Source: Macrophomina tecta (lineage: Eukaryota; Ascomycota; Dothideomycetes; Botryosphaeriales; Botryosphaeriaceae). From it: a stretch of DNA of 64,000 nt. Positions within the stretch are counted from its first letter, which is position 1. Every line of letters begins with the position of its first letter. The stretch lies in contig JAKSGN010000005.1 in assembly GCA_024180945.1 (NCBI GenBank), forward strand, positions 3,658,001-3,722,000, in the 5' to 3' direction. Shown one piece after another: positions 1-13,048 of this stretch. The translations under genes and the position numbers were made by a program. Below the pieces are notes generated by a model. That model was not told the origin of the DNA, did not search any database, and saw nothing but the letters and a program-made list of their open reading frames with translations.

Positions 1-753
1 GCAAGAACGTGCATGCCACCGGCTGCAATCTGGACGACGCCGACGCTGTCTGCTGGAAGTAGTGGATTAAGACGCGGACGCTTAACGTCAACTGCGTTTT
101 TAGCAGTTCCCAGGCCAAGCTCGCCGGAGCTGCCTTCACCGAAGACGTAGACATGCAGCCTCTGGGACGGCGCCTTGTTCTTTTCTTCCTCCTTGAGGCG
201 TGCAATTCTAATCTTCTTGGCTGCGGGGACCTCGGGCTCAGCAGAAGCCTTGCGCTTTCTCGTAGCCTTCGCGCGTACGGTCGAGGTAGACGCGAAAGAG
301 GCGGTGGTGTCCTGAGTAGGCTGGTCCTGCGTCGACTGATCTTGCGTGGCCTCGCTCGTGGCCTGCGTCGAAAAGCTTGCAGTCGCAGCATCGGTCTTAT
401 CATCAGCTGTAGTCGCTCATTATTAGTACGCAGTCTGCAAGGTGGGAATATGTGGTGCGCATCAAGGCGCATGAGAGCGACGGTTGCGACTTACTTTGCT
501 TCTTAGTGGTGGCCTTCTTCGTGGTCTTCTTCACCGTCTCTTTTGCGGAAGCAGGTGCCTCGGCATCCTTCTTCGCAGGCCTGCCGCGCTTGGGGAGAAC
601 CTTTGTTTCGCCATTGGCAGTAGCCGTCTTCACTGCGACCTTCTTTGTTGTAGCGGCGGACTTGGTGACCTTGGACGCCTTCGCAGCGGCCTCCTTGGGG
701 GCAGGAGCAGCCTTTTTAGTGGCTGCAGCTGCAGCGGCGCGTCTGGGGGGCAT
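1..753 (-). CDS. RCC1-type Ran guanine nucleotide exchange factor, N-terminal part (cut by window edge)
   Basis: The gene starts at the ATG at 753-751 and runs off the left edge. Exon 1 is 753-495, the intron 494-407 (donor GTAAGT, acceptor ACAG), exon 2 406-1. The first ~86 residues are rich in Ala and Lys and contain an AT-hook-like KRGRPAKK. A second basic stretch (RKRKA...AAKKIR) precedes the first RCC1 blade, which reads HVYVFGEGSSGELGLG and then QIAAGGMHVLA; the latter is the hallmark of RCC1 repeats. The family (yeast Srm1/Prp20, fission yeast Pim1) loads GTP on Ran on chromatin and so powers nuclear transport and spindle assembly. A basic N-terminal tail binding DNA and histones is known for this family. 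Only about 220 residues are inside the window; other RCC1-repeat proteins cannot be fully excluded. Confidence 0.85.
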
Positions 754-1480
754 AGCGAGGTTGGAAGATGGATGATTGGGTTGTTTCGGGAGGGAGGTGA
801 AGCTGCGCGATGGCTGCTCGCTCGAGGAAGCTCGGGTCGATGGTAGCGCGATGCAGCAGCTGAGGTGGGCGGAAGGTTGCAGCAGGCAAGAGAAAGCTTT
901 TACGCGACGCGTCGACGGTGACACGGATGGATGTGCGGGAGGCTCGACTGCGGTGCTGGCGATGGATGAGAAGCGCAACGCAACGAGAATGCAGAAACGT
1001 GCTGAAAAAGTTGCACGACGAGGTGAGAGCTAGCGCTGCTTTGTTTTTGAAGAGGTGATGTGATGCGGACCGGGGGGGCCGCCCTTTGCTTCGCCTCGCA
1101 CAGCAGGCATTCCGCGCACGGGCAGGCCCCGACGTCAACCTGCGCACTATTTCAGCGAAGAGCCGCATCATTTCCTACTGCCTACAGGTCTAAGCCTCGA
1201 TTTTATGACTGCGCGCACGATATATTACTTCAAATCAACACCTAGGCGATCGACTGCCAGGCCATGTATCGACAGGCAACTGTGAGAACGGCTCTGCAGC
1301 CTATTCCGGCCGCACGCAGTGTATATTACGGTCTATCTCCCAATGCGGAATGAACACGCATTCACGCCATCATGGAGCGACCGACATTCAGTGAACGAAA
1401 CGACGCTCGTGTGTGGCGTCACCTGGCGCAAATCAAATTGCCTACAGCAAACCTTGCCTCTGCTGCCCGAACCTGCCCGT
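754..1480. other. intergenic, between RCC1 gene 5' end and UTP21 3' end
   Basis: This is upstream sequence of the RCC1-type gene and the 3' flank of UTP21. Reading frames here are short and have no recognisable protein. No RNA gene was seen. Confidence 0.5.
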
Positions 1481-4400
1481 TCACCGGGCGCTCCTCAAGA
1501 ATCCCACAACACCAACACAGTATCCGCCCAGCCCGCCAAGCCTCTGCCTCTCTTTTCCTGCCTCTTCGCGCCATTCTTTCAGCGCCTGCACTACTCCCTC
1601 ATCGCTGGTGATATCCTCGCCGTGTAGCCGCAGAAACACCGCCATCCATGCCTGAATCAACTCGTAATCGCGCTTCTGCCGTAACCTAGCCGTCAGCGCC
1701 TGAATGAAGGTCAGGAATTCATGCGATGGTGGCGTCTCCAGAGAGCGGATTGCTAGATCTGCTGCACTGGGAGGGAGCGATGACAGATAGGACACGAGAG
1801 CATCGTGTTCTCCAGTCTCAGAGGCGTTCGAGAGGTGTCGACTGAACTCCGATTGGTGAACGCCAGACTTCGATATCCGCGACACTGGGCCCGCCTTTGC
1901 GGTGTCTTTTTGCTGCTCTACCCCAGCGATTGCTCCGTTTACCGCAGGGTTCGTTGGACCATTAAGACTCGGGAGGAAGAAAGGTGCCTTCTCTGGAGCC
2001 TTCGGTGCCTCCTTTGGTTTGTTGCGTTCACGGATTAGATCCAGATGCAGGAGATTTTGCCACCTCGATTTCGGCACCAGACTGAGAGTAGTGATAGACT
2101 CGCTTAGCTGATCCACCGATGGAACAACGGCGTCCTCCTCCTCTTCTACCTCTTGTTCACCTTCTGCGTATGCAGCGGAGACTATGTTCTCTCCCCCCTC
2201 TCCCGATGCCGTCGGCGCGTCAACTTCGGCGATTTCTTCATCAGTGATATGCCTGGTCGGGACGTGTGTAAACAGGGTCTTGTTGGTCCAAAGATTGACA
2301 CCCACGTTATCGTCCTGCGCCACAGCGAGATACTCGCCAGTTGCAGACATGGCGAGCGACGTACACAGACTGCGCAGCTTCATCGCATCAATCATGTGTC
2401 CTGTGGGAAGATCCCAAACACGGATAATGGAATCACCAGACGCAGCGATAATCCACCGACCATCATTCGAGAATGTAAAATCAGTGATCTCGCCCTGGCA
2501 ACCAAAAAGTTCTCTGACTAGCTTCTTCGTTTCGATGTCGACAACGCGAATGGATGAATCGGAACAGCCAAATGCTATCAGGTCGCTTGAGCTGTGATAT
2601 CGCAGGTTCTTGATGGTAATCATGGGAAACCAATCAATCTCATGCAGTAGCTGACCATTGGAGAAGTCCCAGAACTATGTGGGTCAGCAAAAACCTTCTC
2701 GATATTTCGGCGCGGATGCTCACCTTAATTTTTCCGTCATCACCGCAGCTGATGACGGTCCGATTTAGACTGTCAACAGCGATACCGGTGACAGCCTTCG
2801 TGTGCTTGCCTTGTCCTCTGACAAACTTCTTCGGCTTGCCTTCCATATCCATCGATTCTTCCTCCTCAAGCTGCTGGAGTTTTAGACGTTTGGCTTGCTG
2901 CGGTGTGAGTTTTGCGGGAAAGCGTTGACGGTGGATCCCGGACTGCAGATTGAACATGTCAAGGCCGCCAGCTTGAGAGCCGACGAGTGCAAAAGTGCCA
3001 CAAGGTGAGATGGCGACGCTTGTCACCGGTGTCCCATCACCCGTATCGAATGCCCATCGACCAGCCTTCTTCTTGCCCCAGAACCACGTCCTCGCCGTCT
3101 TGCTATCCTCGTGCGCAGTGACCATGCTTTCCCACCCAGTGAGGCCGGTCGCTTCGGATCCTCCGGCTGAACCCTTTCCTTTACTTGGGTTATTCCAGAT
3201 AGCACTGACGCCCGGGACTGCACCAATACCGCCGTCGCGATTGAGAGAGCATGCCATGCAGGTAATCTTGGGTGCTCTCAGATCCTCGATTGACAGGCTA
3301 CTGTCAAGCGATGCCAATCCCTCACTGAGGATGCCCATCTTCTTTGCCTTCTTACGAATATTGCCTTGGCTAAGCTCTGTGCTCTGGCCATCTCGTCGCA
3401 GACTCCAGCCCCACAAAGTCCGGTCTCTGCTCGCACTGAGAAGCCATTTGCCTCCAGCTTCAGCGCCATCCGCGTCTGAGGGAAGGAATTGGAGTGTCGA
3501 TACAGGTGCGGCGTGCCCGCTGCGAGAGTGAAGAATGCGAGGTACAGGAGAGAACGGAGTCTGGTCGAAAATCCACGTCTTGAGGGAGTTATCAAGGCCG
3601 CTGGTGACAACGACAGCTTGGCCGGCCAGAAATTCGATTTTGCTGATGCCACCGGCCACACCCCCACCCGCAGTCGACGGCGGTGCATGCGCGCCACGCA
3701 ACACACCCATCTTCCTTCCACCGCCATTCAAATCCCAGAACGTGACATCTCCAGTATCTTTGGAAGCTGTCGCCATCACTCCGTCTTGCCGACCATCCTC
3801 TCCAGCGCCCTGCCCATCACTTCGGAAAGATATCGAAGTCACTGGCGGCTTTTTGGATGATCCAGTATTCACAACGAGGATTTCCTTGTCCGCGCGGATA
3901 TCATGGATAACCACAGGGCCGCTGCTGTATGCTATAGCAACAAGTGACAAGACCGGAGTGGGCTGCAGGGCAGTCACATGGCCGTACTCAGCAGCAGCTG
4001 GCAGAATGGTATAAAGCAGTCTGCCAGTGTTGACGTTCCAAATCTCGACACTCCCATCCTGCCTCCCTGCAAGAATCTTGTTCAGGTAGGTGGGCATGTT
4101 GCAAACTCCGCCCGTAAGCAAGCTGCCAGTACTACCAATGCGCGGAGCAACGAGAGTGGTGTAGTGTTCCAGAGTCTCGGACTTCCAGACTTCAATCGTT
4201 GTGGAACCACATCCTACAATCCACGCCCCAAACACGACGATTTGCTTGATATTTTCGTCCCAGCTCTTCGGAGTTTCAAGCTCTGCCACCTTCTTGCCAC
4301 GCTTGAATAGCCACAGCCCTCGCGGGGATTGCTTGTCTACGCCACCCCATGCCGCTAGTACCTTATCTCTCCATGCCGTGGTCGCGGTTATGACCTCGGG

Positions 4401-4735
4401 AGTCTGTGGTCTTGTAATGAAAACGAGATTCAGGCCGCGGCGCAGATCGTAGGTTTGTAGACTTCGTCCAACGGATGTGGTGATTTGGAAGGTGGTCTTC
4501 CCGAGAGGAACGGTGGTGAATGGGACCTCTGTAGGCGAAATCAGACCTACCGTCTGCACGGGTCAGCAATTTTCTCCATGTCCAGAGGTACAGCGGCATA
4601 TACTCGGAAGGGCGCGAATAGCCTGGATTTGGTCGGGCGTGGTTTGCCCTCGGGCTGGACCTTGCTCGCATTGAGCTTCTTCCGCTTCGTGACGCGGCCG
4701 TCGGCGACGTGGGCGGATGTGAGGGCAGCAGGCAT
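1481..4735 (-). CDS. UTP21: U3 snoRNP/SSU processome WD40 protein Utp21 (WDR36 homolog)
   Basis: Three exons: 4735-4604, 4553-2724 and 2674-1481, giving 1051 aa. The first intron (4603-4554, 50 nt) joins LFAPFR to TVGLISPTEVPF, matching the gapless family block LFxxFRxxGxxS; the second (2723-2675, 49 nt) joins GKIK to FWDFSNG. Tandem WD40 repeats fill about residues 45-830, with blades such as GVATASKDTGDVTFWDL-like strands. A C-terminal Utp21-specific helical domain (about 840-1050) begins at SVDQLSESITTLSLVPKSRW. In yeast Utp21 belongs to the UTP-B subcomplex of the 90S pre-ribosome and is needed for early 18S rRNA processing in the nucleolus. Start chosen at MPAALTSAHVADG, whose KRKK stretch resembles the basic N-terminus of orthologues; an in-frame ATG lies further upstream at 4891. 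Confidence 0.95.
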
Positions 4736-5612
4736 GTTGGTTGGGCTGCGCAGGCGGAGAGCGTCGCTGGATCTCCGTTGCGGCGAGTGAGGGTGCGGTT
4801 CGAAAAATTCTGGATTAGCTCTCGGGATCTGCAGCGCGGGCGCGGCTAATGGGAGCCGGGGTGCGGCGCGATATTCGTGGCCGCCTGTCAATCGCCCACT
4901 GCACCCGCGTCTAGTCGCGCAACATCAGCTTGGCGCGACAAGACACCAATAGTGCGTTTTTTCTTCTAGTGCAATGGAAAGTTGCGCTCGTGCTCAGCAG
5001 GACACGACCGCTAGCACGCCAAGCTCTCTCCGCAGCTCCGAGGCTGCACAGCTTCAGCATGCATAGCGAGCCTTGAGTCGGTGCCAATATGATCATCCCA
5101 CGCAGGGAGATACTCCGAGACAGTTGCAAGTGCCGGCAAGTAGATGACTGTCGATTCGCCAGATGGTGCCACAACTGCACGACTTGGCTACTGCGAACAC
5201 GGGGCCGATGAGTTCATGTTGGAGGTTCCAAGCTGGCGGGACGCCCCCGATGCTCGTGATGAAGCTGGTGACCCCTCGGACTAGATGGAGCACAGAGATC
5301 AGAGAGAGCGGGGAGAGCTCGCCAGCCAGTCGTTTGAGCACACTGTCCGGGCGGGAGAGCAGTCGGGCTGGCAGTCAAGGCCCGGCAGCGTGGGCGTGGG
5401 ATGGCGGCGCCCGCGTGGCCCCGCGCGTGCGGAGGCAACAGGGCGGCGGCAACGACTAACATAGCGACTAGCGTGGGACATCCCGGCCACTAACGTCATT
5501 CTGGCCGAGCCTAAGGCATGCACGCAGCACTTGCAGCGCGTCCGCTCTCCCTCCCAAAAGCAAATCCTCGAACCGCCACGTTCTGCGCGTCACGTCGGTT
5601 CAGCCACCCCAT
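4736..5612. promoter_or_regulatory. shared upstream region of divergent UTP21 and VIP1
   Basis: An 877-base head-to-head gap between two genes transcribed apart. It must contain both promoters. I see no convincing TATA element or coding block; short frames on both strands are not protein-like. Confidence 0.5.
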
Positions 5613-8600
5613 ATGGATCCTATCACACGCACAACTAGTGCTGAGAGCACCAGGTCGCGCCATGGCTCCCATTCGCTCTCCGGCGCATCCTCGCCCACCG
5701 CCAACCGCAAGGCTCGTTCGGCCGACCCTGGGACCAGCCTGGGGGATGTAGACCGCGCCAGCATATCTATGCCCCCGCCCAACCCCAGGCCCATTGTGCG
5801 CCAGCAACTCGACCGCCGGCCCTCCAAGGCCTCTGACACCGTGCTGCCTAGTTCCCTCGAGCACTCCGACCCCCAGAACTCCTCGGCCATCGAAGATGAT
5901 CCCACACCGACCAACCCCGTGTCGCCATCGGTCGACAAGGAGTCCAACAGAATGTCCTTCTCCTCGCTATACTCGCTCGGCTCCCAGATATACAACAGCG
6001 CCCGCGGCTCCGGTGGTCCCAGCTCTCTTGCGGGCAGTGAGCCGGATGGTAAGTAAGACGCTGAATGTCCTGAGGCTTGCACATGCTAACATCACCCGAA
6101 GCAAAGTCTGACGGACCTTCGAACGGAGCAACAACACAAACGTCAGCCTTCTCCGTCACTACTTCCAGCCACAACAATGGTCCCTCGCCGTCACAGTTGC
6201 TCGCGCCACGCGAGCAGGGCGTCGACCATAGCACATCGGCGCCGCAGTCCTTCAACAGCCACACCGTCCATACATCTCCTCACTCTACGCCCTTGCTCCA
6301 GCACCGTCGGTCCCGCAGCAGGACTACCCATCCTAATCGGAGAACAAGCCATCATGGCTCCAGCGTTGCCGGTAGTGGAAGCCCTGCTAGCGAGCGCAGT
6401 ATGGCCCCAAGCAAGGAGGGGAGAGACACGGAACCCAGGAAGCCCCCAATTGGCATTATAGGAGTTTGTGCCATGGACACAAAGGCGCGGAGCAAACCTA
6501 GCCGTAACATCCTCAACCGGCTCATTGCGAATCAGGACTTTGAGGTTATCATCTTCGGAGACAAGGTCATCCTGGACGAGGAAGTGGAGAATTGGCCCAT
6601 CTGCGACTTCTTGATTTCCTTCTTCTCCGATGGATTCCCTTTGGACAAGGCCATAGCCTACTCCAAACTGAGGAAACCGTTCTGCGTCAATGATCTGCCA
6701 ATGCAGACAGTTCTCTGGGACCGACGTTTGTGCCTGAAGATCCTAGATAAACTGAACGTGCCGACCCCCAAGAGAGTCGAAATCAACCGTGATGGTGGGC
6801 CCACTCTTCCCTCCGCTGAGTTGGCTTCTATCATGTACGAAAAGACCGGCGTTAGACTGGAAGGTGCTGAGGACGGCACTGGTGGTGGTGAGAAACCTCC
6901 AAAGACTTTGGAAATGCGAGAGGAGAATGATGTCATTGTTGTGGATGGCGTTGAGCTTCGGAAGCCCTTTGTGGAGAAGCCAACGAGTGGTGAAGATCAT
7001 AATATTCACATTTACTTCCCAAAGAGTGCTGGAGGAGGCGGCCGGAGGCTCTTTAGAAAAATCAACAACAAAAGCTCAGAGGCAGACGATACGCTTGAAG
7101 TCCCTCGAGTGATCACGGACCCGAACAGCAGTTATATCTACGAGCAGTTCCTGCGGGTCGAGAACGCTGAGGACGTTAAGGCCTACACCGTGGGTCCGGA
7201 CTTTTGCCATGCGGAGACGCGGAAATCCCCTGTTGTGGATGGTGTGGTGAAACGGAATCCAAATGGCAAAGAAATCCGCTACGTCACAAGCCTCAACAAG
7301 GAGGAGCTCACGATGGCTGCCAGAATTGCTCAAGGCTTTGGTCAACGTGTTTGCGGTTTCGACCTCCTTCGTACCGGCGAGAAGAGCTATGTCATTGATG
7401 TTAACGGGTGGAGTTTCGTGAAGGACAACAACGACTATTACGACAAGTGCGCGAGCATCCTCAGGCAGATGTTCATCCAGGAGAAGCAGCGCCGTGGCGG
7501 CTCGCAACCAACGCAGCCGGCAACTGGCGAGCCTGAGGAAGTGCCTGTCCCCGAAAAATCAGGAAGTCAACGCAAAAGCACACTCTCCGGCCATAGGGCC
7601 CAACTAAAGTCTATACTCAAATCTCCGAGCATGTCACGGATTGCGCACCATGTGCACCACAGTCACCATGGTCATGGCCCGGGCTCACCTGACCTCTCGT
7701 CCACTTCTACTCCGATCACATCGCCGCCCACCCTCGAGAAGGCCCCAGGAGTTGCTCCAACCCCTCCAGGTGACGAGATGCTTCCGCCTCCCGCGGTTTC
7801 CGGCGCTCCCACTTCTCATCCCAATCCTGAAGCGGAAGAACAGACAACGCCCTTGCTGAAGCCTGCGTCGAAGGCTCAATGGAAGCTTAAGGGTATGGTT
7901 TCTGTGATACGTCACGCCGACAGGACCCCGAAGCAGAAGATCAAGTACAGCTTTCACACAAAGCCGTTTATTGATCTACTCAAGGGTCATCAGGAAGAAG
8001 TCCTGTTGACAGGCGAAGCTGCTCTTCAAAGCGTCCAGGATGCTGTCACCAAGGCCTTTGCTGAGGGCGAAGAAGATAAAGACAAGCTCCATAGTCTGAG
8101 GAATGCGTTGAATAAGCGCATCGGCTGGGCCGGGACCAAGGTGCAGATTAAGCCTATGTTCAGAAAGCGAAAGAAGGAAGAGATGCCCCCGGAACTGCTC
8201 GCGGAGATGCCGTCGGAAAGCGAAAATGAGAAAGCGCAAGAAGCGTTCAGTGGCGACGAGAAGCCACCGACTGACCCTGAGAAGCTCAAAGAATGGAGAG
8301 AAAAGAGAAGTGACTCTCTATCCGGCATGACGCTTTCTCGGATTTCTGCGGCCGAAAACAACCTGATACTTGACAAGCTTCAACTCATCATCAAATGGGG
8401 CGGTGAACCTACCCACTCGGCTCGTTATCAGGCTCATGATCTTGGCGAGAATCTTCGTAATGACATGCTGCTCATGAACCGCGATGCGTTGGATGATGTC
8501 CGCGTTTATAGCAGTTCTGAGAGGCGTTCGACGACGAGCGCTCAAATCTTTGCGACTACTTTTCTCAATCAACAAGAGCTATCGCCAGATTTCATCACTG

Positions 8601-10153
8601 TGCGCAAGGACCTTCTCGATGACTCTAATGCCGCAAAGGACGAGATGGACAAGGTCAAGAAAAAGTTGAAAATTCTTCTTCGGCAGGGTAACAAGGCACC
8701 CCCGCAATTCGCATGGCCAGATAATATGCCTGAGCCTTTTATTGTGGTCCGTCGTGTTGTGGACCTGATGAAGTTCCACCGGAAGGTCATGCGTCACAAT
8801 TTCACAAAGCTTCGGAGTAACGCGGCATCGTCTTTGGCAGCCGTTGCGAAGGGCACCACCGCCGATATGGCCAACGGAACCAGCGGTTCGGCTGTTAGTA
8901 GCACATCGGCGAATGTGACTACCATTCAGGCGCGTTGGTGCAGCGGCGAAGATCCAGAGTTGTTCAGGGAGCGGTGGGAGAAGTTGTTCAAGGAGTTCTG
9001 TGATGAAGAGAAGGTTGACCCCAGCAAGATTTCGGAGCTCTACGACACCATGAAGTTCGATGCTCTCCACAACAGACAATTTCTTGAATGGATTTTTACC
9101 CCCGATGCCAGCTTGCTTGAAGAGGAAGCTCTGGAGGACGCGGCAATCAAAGACAGCAACACCACCAGCGCCAAATCTACTCAGCCTCCGAGCCCCTCTG
9201 AGCCCATGCACGACCCGCCGAAGGAACAAGATAAGGGCAGCATATCCCAGCGTATAGGTTTCAGACGCCGCTCTGAGGCGTTTGGCAATCGGTCTAAGGA
9301 GCAATCTCCGGCACCTGAGTCTTATTTCAGCCTCTTTGAGGGCGTTGGCAATGGCTCTTTGCCCTCTAAGGTCAAGACTGACGCACGCCTTGAGCGTCTG
9401 CGCGAGCTTTACAAACTTTGCAAAGTCCTTTTCGACTACATTGGTCCGCAAGAATACGGTATCACGGACGCGGAGAAGCTCGAGATTGGCCTACTCACCT
9501 CTCTTCCGCTGTTGAAGGAGATTGTCAAAGACCTAGAAGAAGTCCAAGCGTCTGAGGACCCGAAGTCCTTCTTTTACTTCACCAAGGAGTCCCACATCTA
9601 CACGCTGCTCAATTGCATTCTCGAAGGCGGCATCCAGACCAAAATAAAGCGCAACGCCATCCCGGAGCTCGACTACCTGTCACAGATTTGCTTCGAGCTG
9701 TTCGAGTCACAGAATTCGACGGGCGAAGACGAGCCCAGCAGCTTTAACTATAGCATCCGTATTTCGCTCAGTCCTGGATGCCACACCTTCGATCCGCTTG
9801 ATGTCCAGCTCGACTCGAAGCACTGCATCGGAATCGCTCAACGGCGCAGCTTGACCAGCCACCACGACTGGATGCAGGTCATCGAGACGCTGAGGGATAA
9901 GTTCCATACTGTCAAGCTTCCCAAGAGCTTCACCGCCATCAACCTCAGCGAGAAGGTACCACAGGCCTTCGGCATGAAGCCGGATCAGGTCGCTGAATTG
10001 GAACATACTGAGAGGACGGATCTGCAGCAGGAGAAGCTGTTACAGGAGAGGGAACTTCAGAAGGAGATGCAAGATACGACGAGTGAGGAGGAGGCGCAGG
10101 AGAAGCTGGAGATTTTGCCAGAGCAAGCGGAGCAGCATGTGCAGCAAGGGTAG
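5613..10153 (+). CDS. VIP1: Inositol hexakisphosphate/diphosphoinositol-pentakisphosphate kinase (Vip1/Asp1, PPIP5K)
   Basis: Exon 1 is 5613-6048, the intron 6049-6101 (GTAAGT, branch GCTAAC, CGAAG), exon 2 6102-10153, giving 1495 aa. After a Ser-rich disordered N-terminus (~1-250) comes the PPIP5K pre-ATP-grasp block IGIIGVCAMDTKARSKP and the ATP-grasp kinase domain (~255-600). A second, histidine-phosphatase-like domain begins at VIRHADRTPKQK (~750), the family's RHxxRxP catalytic motif, and includes the later KESHIYTLL histidine (~1308). The enzyme makes 1-position inositol pyrophosphates; the phosphatase half reverses this. In fungi it controls polarised growth, microtubules, phosphate signalling and dimorphism. 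The phosphatase domain is interrupted by a low-complexity insert (~1145-1220, rich in Ser, Pro, Glu). The C-terminus is a Glu/Gln-rich helix. Both catalytic motifs look intact. Confidence 0.96.
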
Positions 10154-10814
10154 ATGATGTATTCTGTGTATTTTCTTGTAGATCGTTGATTTACTATTGC
10201 TTATTTTTTTTTTTTTTTTTTGGACTTCCTTGGACATCTTCCGGCTTTCTGGTCCCTATGTTTGCATAACTTCCTTCATGATCTGTCTTTTCTATGGCAC
10301 CTCGATTTCGGTAGAGATTCATGAGGAGAAAGGGTAACTGGAAGAGCAGTAACGGATGTAGACAGACATGGCGACGCGTTCGACGAGACAGATGCACGTT
10401 ACGTATAAATGCAAGATCTCACGATCAGGCCAAGGAACTACAAAATGTTGTAGTGCAGGGGCTTTATATGTGACGCAGGCAAATACCATTCAATTGTTGA
10501 TGGCAAAACGAGTACACATTGTTGGCGTGCAATGTGGCAGATCGCATACTCGTGGCATGTAGTGCACATCTATTAAGTCATGACTATGCGCCTTACCTAA
10601 TACGGGCAAAGATTAGCAGTTTTTATATCTTTAACCAGGGGAAATGCAGAGATCAACAGGCATTAATACATGAATCCTCCAGATCTCTCCACGCTCAACC
10701 CATCTCCCAGCCCGCCTCCCAGCCAAGGACTTCCGCCATGTAATTCCCGCCCGGGTAAGACGGCAAAGGTAAGCGTTTAACAACCGGCTACCACTCCTAT
10801 AGCATAAGAATTTA

Positions 10815-10852
<38 letters not shown>

Positions 10853-11707
10853 ACACCCCCTCCCCTTTTTCTTGCCCTTTCTTCTTTTATCTTTTTCCCC
10901 TCTCTTCCTCTTTTTCGTCGCTTCCTCGCCTAAGAAAGAAAGAAATGCGGCGGTCAAAAAAGGGAGAGGAGAGAAAAACGCGGAGATGGAGAGGGAAGAG
11001 AATAGAGTAGAGTAGAATACACACCTTTTAATCCGTAACAGAATGCACACCCTCCGCTCTGCCGTAGCGAAGCTGAGGGGCGGAGGAGCAGATTATCAGC
11101 TTGAGAATAAGGCTTAGGCCGCTATATGAAGCCAACGCGTCATTTAGAGGTGTGTATGTTACACCGAGGGTGTGCACACTACTACATTGCACACGTCCGG
11201 TGAGTACGTCGTATTATCCCGTTGATAGTCGTTGAGAGCTTCAACTCATGACGCCTGGTCCGGTATCGGATATTCGAATTAATTTCCCGGAATATTTAAT
11301 AAGCAACCAAGTTCATCACGAAATTTATCATTTTTGATCTCGCTTATCAGCACCGGCGATGCAATTCATTGAGTTGGTGCGAGGTCATTGATTACCTGTT
11401 TAGGATTAGTGTGATCAAACAGTGCAAACACATACCCTTTGTATGTGCTCTTGCATCTTCACTACATTAACTTCACCCGTATCAAACGTGCTTAGACGGA
11501 TAGACACTGGAGAAGCAAGTATAGGAAGGAGGATATTTGCACGAGGACCTCGAAAAAACTGTCGCCCATCTATAAATCCTGAGCACAATAATGTGGCAAT
11601 TGAGCGCCTGGGAAAGAGGCGGCAATGCAGCTGGGATATCATTCTGTCCTTCCATTTATGTGTGCATTCGGAGTGACCTCACTCACAAGACCACGGCGCT
11701 TCTAGTG
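10154..11707. other. intergenic between VIP1 and AAR2 (tail-to-tail)
   Basis: Convergent 3' flanks. It holds a ~20-nt T tract just after the VIP1 stop (from about 10204) and a compound CT/CA dinucleotide repeat at 10816-10851. A purine/pyrimidine-rich stretch runs to about 10990. No protein or RNA gene was recognised. Confidence 0.5.
10816..10851. repeat. compound microsatellite (CT)n(CA)n
   Basis: An uninterrupted run of CT units changes into CA units in non-coding sequence between VIP1 and AAR2. It is a simple-sequence repeat of the kind that varies in length between strains. Confidence 0.85.
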
Positions 11708-13048
11708 TCAATATCTCGCGTCCATATCCTCCAAATCAACCCCATCCTCCGACTCTTCCTGAACTTCTTCACCCGCAATCCCAGACTGAGGTTTGGCCAG
11801 CTCGCTCACCGACTGGCTTGCGGTACTAGACACAATACCGGCCCCACGCAAGCTCCTTGCCTGCTCTTCCGTGAGCTCCACAATAGTCGGTGCAAATTCT
11901 CCCGTCTCGTCATCCTCATCATACCGCGAGCCCATGTCCATCTCGACCTGCTCTCCATCCTCCAGCTCCAGGATGCCTCTCCTGACAAAGGAATCATCTA
12001 AGTGCCAGCCAAACTCCTCCTTGAGGTAGTCTTCCAGCTCATCCAACTCGTCCGCAATGTCCGACTTCTCTTTGCCTTCCAGCTCCTCCAGACCCCTCTT
12101 GAACCTCTTCAGGAGCGCCTTGAGGAATGTCGCGCCCTCATCGCTCATATCAAACAGCATCCCGTCCGCGTCCTGGCAATGCTGCAGCTGCAATTTCAAT
12201 AATCGGAAAACCCTGACATAAAGCCCCGCCCTCTCCAGCACGGCCCTCTTACACGTCAACAGCAGCTCCAACAACCTCCTCCACTGCTCCAAGCAACTAT
12301 TATTGTTCAGCGTCAGCACCATCAGAAAGCAAACCTGCATCTCCCCCAATACCTCCTCTTCTCTGCCGCCACAAACCCTCTCCACCAAGTCCCCCAACGC
12401 CCAGCTACGATCCTTCGCCGCCTCCGTGCGCTCCCTTCCCACCACGTCCACGCCCCACGTCCTCTTCAGATCGACCGGGAGCAGCGCCAACTCCTTCTCT
12501 GGCTGCCAATGGCTCTGCTCCTTGCTCAGCCCGGGGATAACGTCCATGTCCCTCGCTGCCGAGCTCGCGCTCGTCAAGCTCCAATGGTCCTCCGTCGCCG
12601 CGCCCAGCACGCGGTCCAGCAGTCTCTCGTCGACCGCGTCAGTCAGCCGGCGCCAGTCTTCTTCCTTGTCGCCCTCGTCGTCGGCGTCCTTGCTGGCCGT
12701 CTGCCGGTACGGCGTCAGGCCGTCGCGCCAGATGGCGCCGAGGTTGGCGCGCCAGCGCATGAGCTCCGCCTGGTCCGTCTCCGGGACGAGCTCCTCGCGC
12801 TCGGGATCCCACTTCTTGACGAAGAGCTCGGGCGGACTGGAAGGGGAGGAGCGGCTGCTGCCACGCACGCGGAACCACGCGCCGTGGCGGACGGACAGCG
12901 AGTTGGTGCTGCTGGTGAAGACGAAGTGCCAGCCGGGCGGCAGCTCCTTAATCCCCTTGAAGCGGTCGGTGGTGGTGAAAGAGAGGAGGTCGATGCCTCC
13001 GAGGGCGCCGGCCGGCACAAGCAGGAGGACGCAGGGTGAGGCGTCCAT
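11708..13048 (-). CDS. AAR2: AAR2-like U5 snRNP assembly factor
   Basis: Single-exon gene of 446 aa. The N-terminal domain carries the family block GIDLLSFTTTDRFKGIKELP followed by HFVFTSSTNSLSVRHGAWF, which matches the AAR2 beta domain (G-D/L-xF-xGIK-xP-G-xH-x-H-xRxGxWF). A helical C-terminal half follows and ends in an acidic tail. Aar2 holds Prp8 in the cytoplasmic U5 snRNP precursor and is exchanged for Brr2 in the nucleus. I place the start at the ATG immediately before DASPCVLLLVPAG, because the conserved domain begins within ~12 residues; another in-frame ATG at 13150 would add 34 unconserved-looking residues. Residues ~225-235 and the last 70 are low-complexity and may be disordered. 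Confidence 0.88.
   Translation of the reverse strand: MDASPCVLLLVPAGALGGIDLLSFTTTDRFKGIKELPPGWHFVFTSSTNSLSVRHGAWFRVRGSSRSSPSSPPELFVKKWDPEREELVPETDQAELMRWRANLGAIWRDGLTPYRQTASKDADDEGDKEEDWRRLTDAVDERLLDRVLGAATEDHWSLTSASSAARDMDVIPGLSKEQSHWQPEKELALLPVDLKRTWGVDVVGRERTEAAKDRSWALGDLVERVCGGREEEVLGEMQVCFLMVLTLNNNSCLEQWRRLLELLLTCKRAVLERAGLYVRVFRLLKLQLQHCQDADGMLFDMSDEGATFLKALLKRFKRGLEELEGKEKSDIADELDELEDYLKEEFGWHLDDSFVRRGILELEDGEQVEMDMGSRYDEDDETGEFAPTIVELTEEQARSLRGAGIVSSTASQSVSELAKPQSGIAGEEVQEESEDGVDLEDMDARY

Noticed and set aside
8579..9451. 290-codon minus-strand open frame inside VIP1
   Set aside because: Lies entirely within the VIP1 phosphatase domain and has no family signal.
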